Below the pieces are notes generated by a model, which did not search any database, had not been told where the DNA came from, and saw only the letters and a list, made by a program, of their open reading frames with translations. A stretch of DNA of 64,000 nucleotides. Source: Apus apus. Taxonomy: Eukaryota > Chordata > Aves > Apodiformes > Apodidae. Below are positions 62,331 to 64,000 of the stretch, piece after piece (the stretch's first letter is position 1; every line of letters begins with the position of its first letter). The stretch spans positions 1,651,001 to 1,715,000 of the forward strand of contig NC_067296.1 of NCBI RefSeq assembly GCF_020740795.1, read 5' to 3'. The translations under genes and the position numbers were made by a program.

Positions 62331-64000
62331 ATGTTCATTACACTCAAACAACAGCAAGATCCAAATTCTATGTACCACAATGAATATACAAGTTTCCAGA
62401 TGCAATAACATCAAAGTGAATGGCTCTCTGGTTTTACACAAATGTCTATTTTCCTAACACATGAATGTGCATAAGTGCTTTACATCCCAAACATCTCAGG
62501 CCTTTCACAGATCCCTCCCACACTGCTTCTAAAAAGTAGCAAGATAAACAAAATACATTAAACATGAAAGTTAAAATATGAAGTTACCTAAAGCTACATT
62601 CATTAAAAATGTAATTCCTCTTGATATATCCAGTAATATGGAGAAATAGAGTGAACAAAGTGAAGCAGGTGAACTCCAGAGACAACGACCTGGCCTACCC
62701 TAAGCTGTCGCCTTCCAATCAAGCTCCATTACAAGCCAGACTTTGTAAGAGATTTGTCACAATCAAGACAATTTCCTTCTTTCAGGACTGCAAGCGAACT
62801 GTAAATCAAACTGCTTTACTAAAACCAGAGGGCAAATCTAATAGTTCAATTAAAAGCCCAAGATTTATTTTGCTGTATGATTAAATTCTTAGAGGTGCAA
62901 TAATTTTTCTAGTGTATGTACATTCATTTCATATGGCTCTCAGTTGAAAGACTGAGAAGACCTTCTAGGCTAACTCACCTAACTCACCACTCAGATTCCT
63001 GTTTGGTGACACTTTTCACCTCCTGCGCTCTAGAATCTTTCTAAACCCCCTTGCACACCTTTCAGAAGTAGGGCAGTCAACCTGTCTCTTTTTTGTTACG
63101 GTGTTTTGTAGAAAGGGAACAGCCTTTTTACAGCAAGGACAGTCTTTGAGCTCTCACTGCACCTCCCCTAATCCAATTTGCTGCACCGTGTCCACGGATC
63201 AGAAGTGGAGCTGGGAAGTGAGACAGGTTTGTAGACCCCACACTGCCTTGGATACATTTCTGAAAAGCTCTACTGCAGCTCTCAGTTTAGTTTCATCCCA
63301 AAGCATTGCAGCTTCTCTGATCCCAACTCACCTCACAAGTCAGGTCAAATTGCAGCCTGTGAGAACAAGCAGGGGATTCAATTCCCAAGTCATTCCTTGT
63401 CCAAATTAAAATTACTAGAATGCTAATGCAGACGCTGTTTCCCCTTCACCTCTTCCTCTCTGGTTCATGTTGGGCTGTATGGAGAACCTCCGCAGATCCA
63501 AGTTACATCCACTGCCTCAATCCCATTCTTTGGCATTACTTCTGTTCTCTTTCTGTAATTCTGTGAATGTGGATACAGGTGTTTCCATGTGTGAGTATGG
63601 TCAGTCATTTTGTTTCAAGACTTTCTACCTTTTGCTCTAACAGTTTCAGAGATTATTTCACAAAGGAAACTCTTAAGTTTCTCACTCTCTATCACTGGGA
63701 TAGATCTGCTTCTTTCTTTCTTCTGCACGAAATCTAGGCTAGAAAATGGTTTCTGCAAAACTACTGGGAAGGCATGACCACAGGAGTTAAGTAAATAATA
63801 AGGATCTTTTCAGTCAAATAGATTAAGGTTGCATTTAAAGCAATATTTAGCTTGAATAAGTAATGCTACAGGAAAAAAAAGGTTGTCATAAAACACAAAG
63901 TATTTGTGCTTCTTCAAACAGGGCAATGGATGGTGTTTCTCTGAGACCCAAGCAATGAGCTGGACCCCAGAAGCACTTGTTTCATGTGGAAGGACAACCA

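Larger units (their letters stand above)
52481..64000 (-). other. ITCH intron 1 (continues beyond the right edge)
   Basis: At least 11.5 kb upstream of the first coding exon. It is AT-rich, without a CpG island or any protein-like ORF. It contains a solo-LTR-like element (53211-53712), a probable ERV-derived fragment (59700-60240), CR1 pieces and a perfect palindrome. I cannot exclude an extra non-coding exon. No exon of AHCY, the next gene in mammals, was recognised. Confidence 0.7.

Noticed and set aside
63101-63409. Plus-strand frame of 102 codons near the right edge
   Set aside because: No family similarity, no splice or promoter context; likely chance in ITCH intron 1.
52481-64000. Search for AHCY exons or a CpG-island promoter of ITCH
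   Set aside because: The stretch is AT-rich with no CpG island and no protein-like frames; the ITCH first exon and AHCY should be further right.

Overview
The window reads as vertebrate nuclear DNA, almost certainly from a bird. It carries split genes with GT-AG introns, two CpG islands over promoters, and about 26 fragments of CR1, the dominant avian LINE, recognisable by 3' tails ending in the 'attctatgattcta' motif. By my interval count CR1 covers roughly 8.4 kb (13%), which seems high for a bird. Many copies belong to one little-diverged subfamily, so a CR1-rich lineage such as woodpeckers or allies is possible, but that is only inference. No bacterial-type genes, CRISPR arrays or operons are present.

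All three protein-coding genes lie on the minus strand, so the window is read from right to left. (1) ITCH, a C2-WW-HECT ubiquitin ligase of the NEDD4 family, has all 23 coding exons between 52459 and 20443. I reconstructed them exon by exon: 2670 nt with every splice phase matching, giving 889 residues. Its non-coding first exon and promoter lie beyond the right edge. Intron 1 fills 52481-64000, and a 3' UTR of about 3 kb runs to a consensus AATAAA signal near 17435. (2) DYNLRB1, a roadblock-type dynein light chain, has four coding exons between 16017 and 10306 (291 nt, 96 residues). Its CpG-island promoter lies only about 1.2 kb from the ITCH 3' end. (3) MAP1LC3A contributes only its first coding exon (4455-4494). 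I saw no further LC3 exon in 1-4454, so the rest must lie beyond the left edge. The order and tandem orientation ITCH-DYNLRB1-MAP1LC3A match human 20q11.22 as I remember it, which supports all three calls.

Layout: 1-4454 is MAP1LC3A intron 1 with two CR1 copies. About 4000-4650 is the MAP1LC3A CpG island. About 4650-9850 is intergenic, with three CR1 copies, one of which retains a reverse-transcriptase remnant. 9850-16200 is DYNLRB1, with a 20-bp minisatellite in intron 1 and a 39-bp tandem array at the promoter. 16200-17410 is intergenic, with one CR1. 17410-52480 is ITCH from 3' UTR to first coding exon. 52481-64000 is ITCH intron 1, with a solo-LTR-like element, a second probable ERV-derived fragment, CR1 pieces and a 22-bp perfect palindrome.

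Functionally, ITCH ubiquitinates PPxY-bearing substrates, DYNLRB1 is a subunit of cytoplasmic dynein, and LC3A is the lipidated autophagosome marker. Their proximity is conserved synteny, not an operon. I found no convincing unknown system. The points most worth checking are the promoter tandem array, the ATG-only coding exon of DYNLRB1, ITCH sequence changes in its WW domains and proline-rich region, and inverted CR1 pairs flanking ITCH exons.
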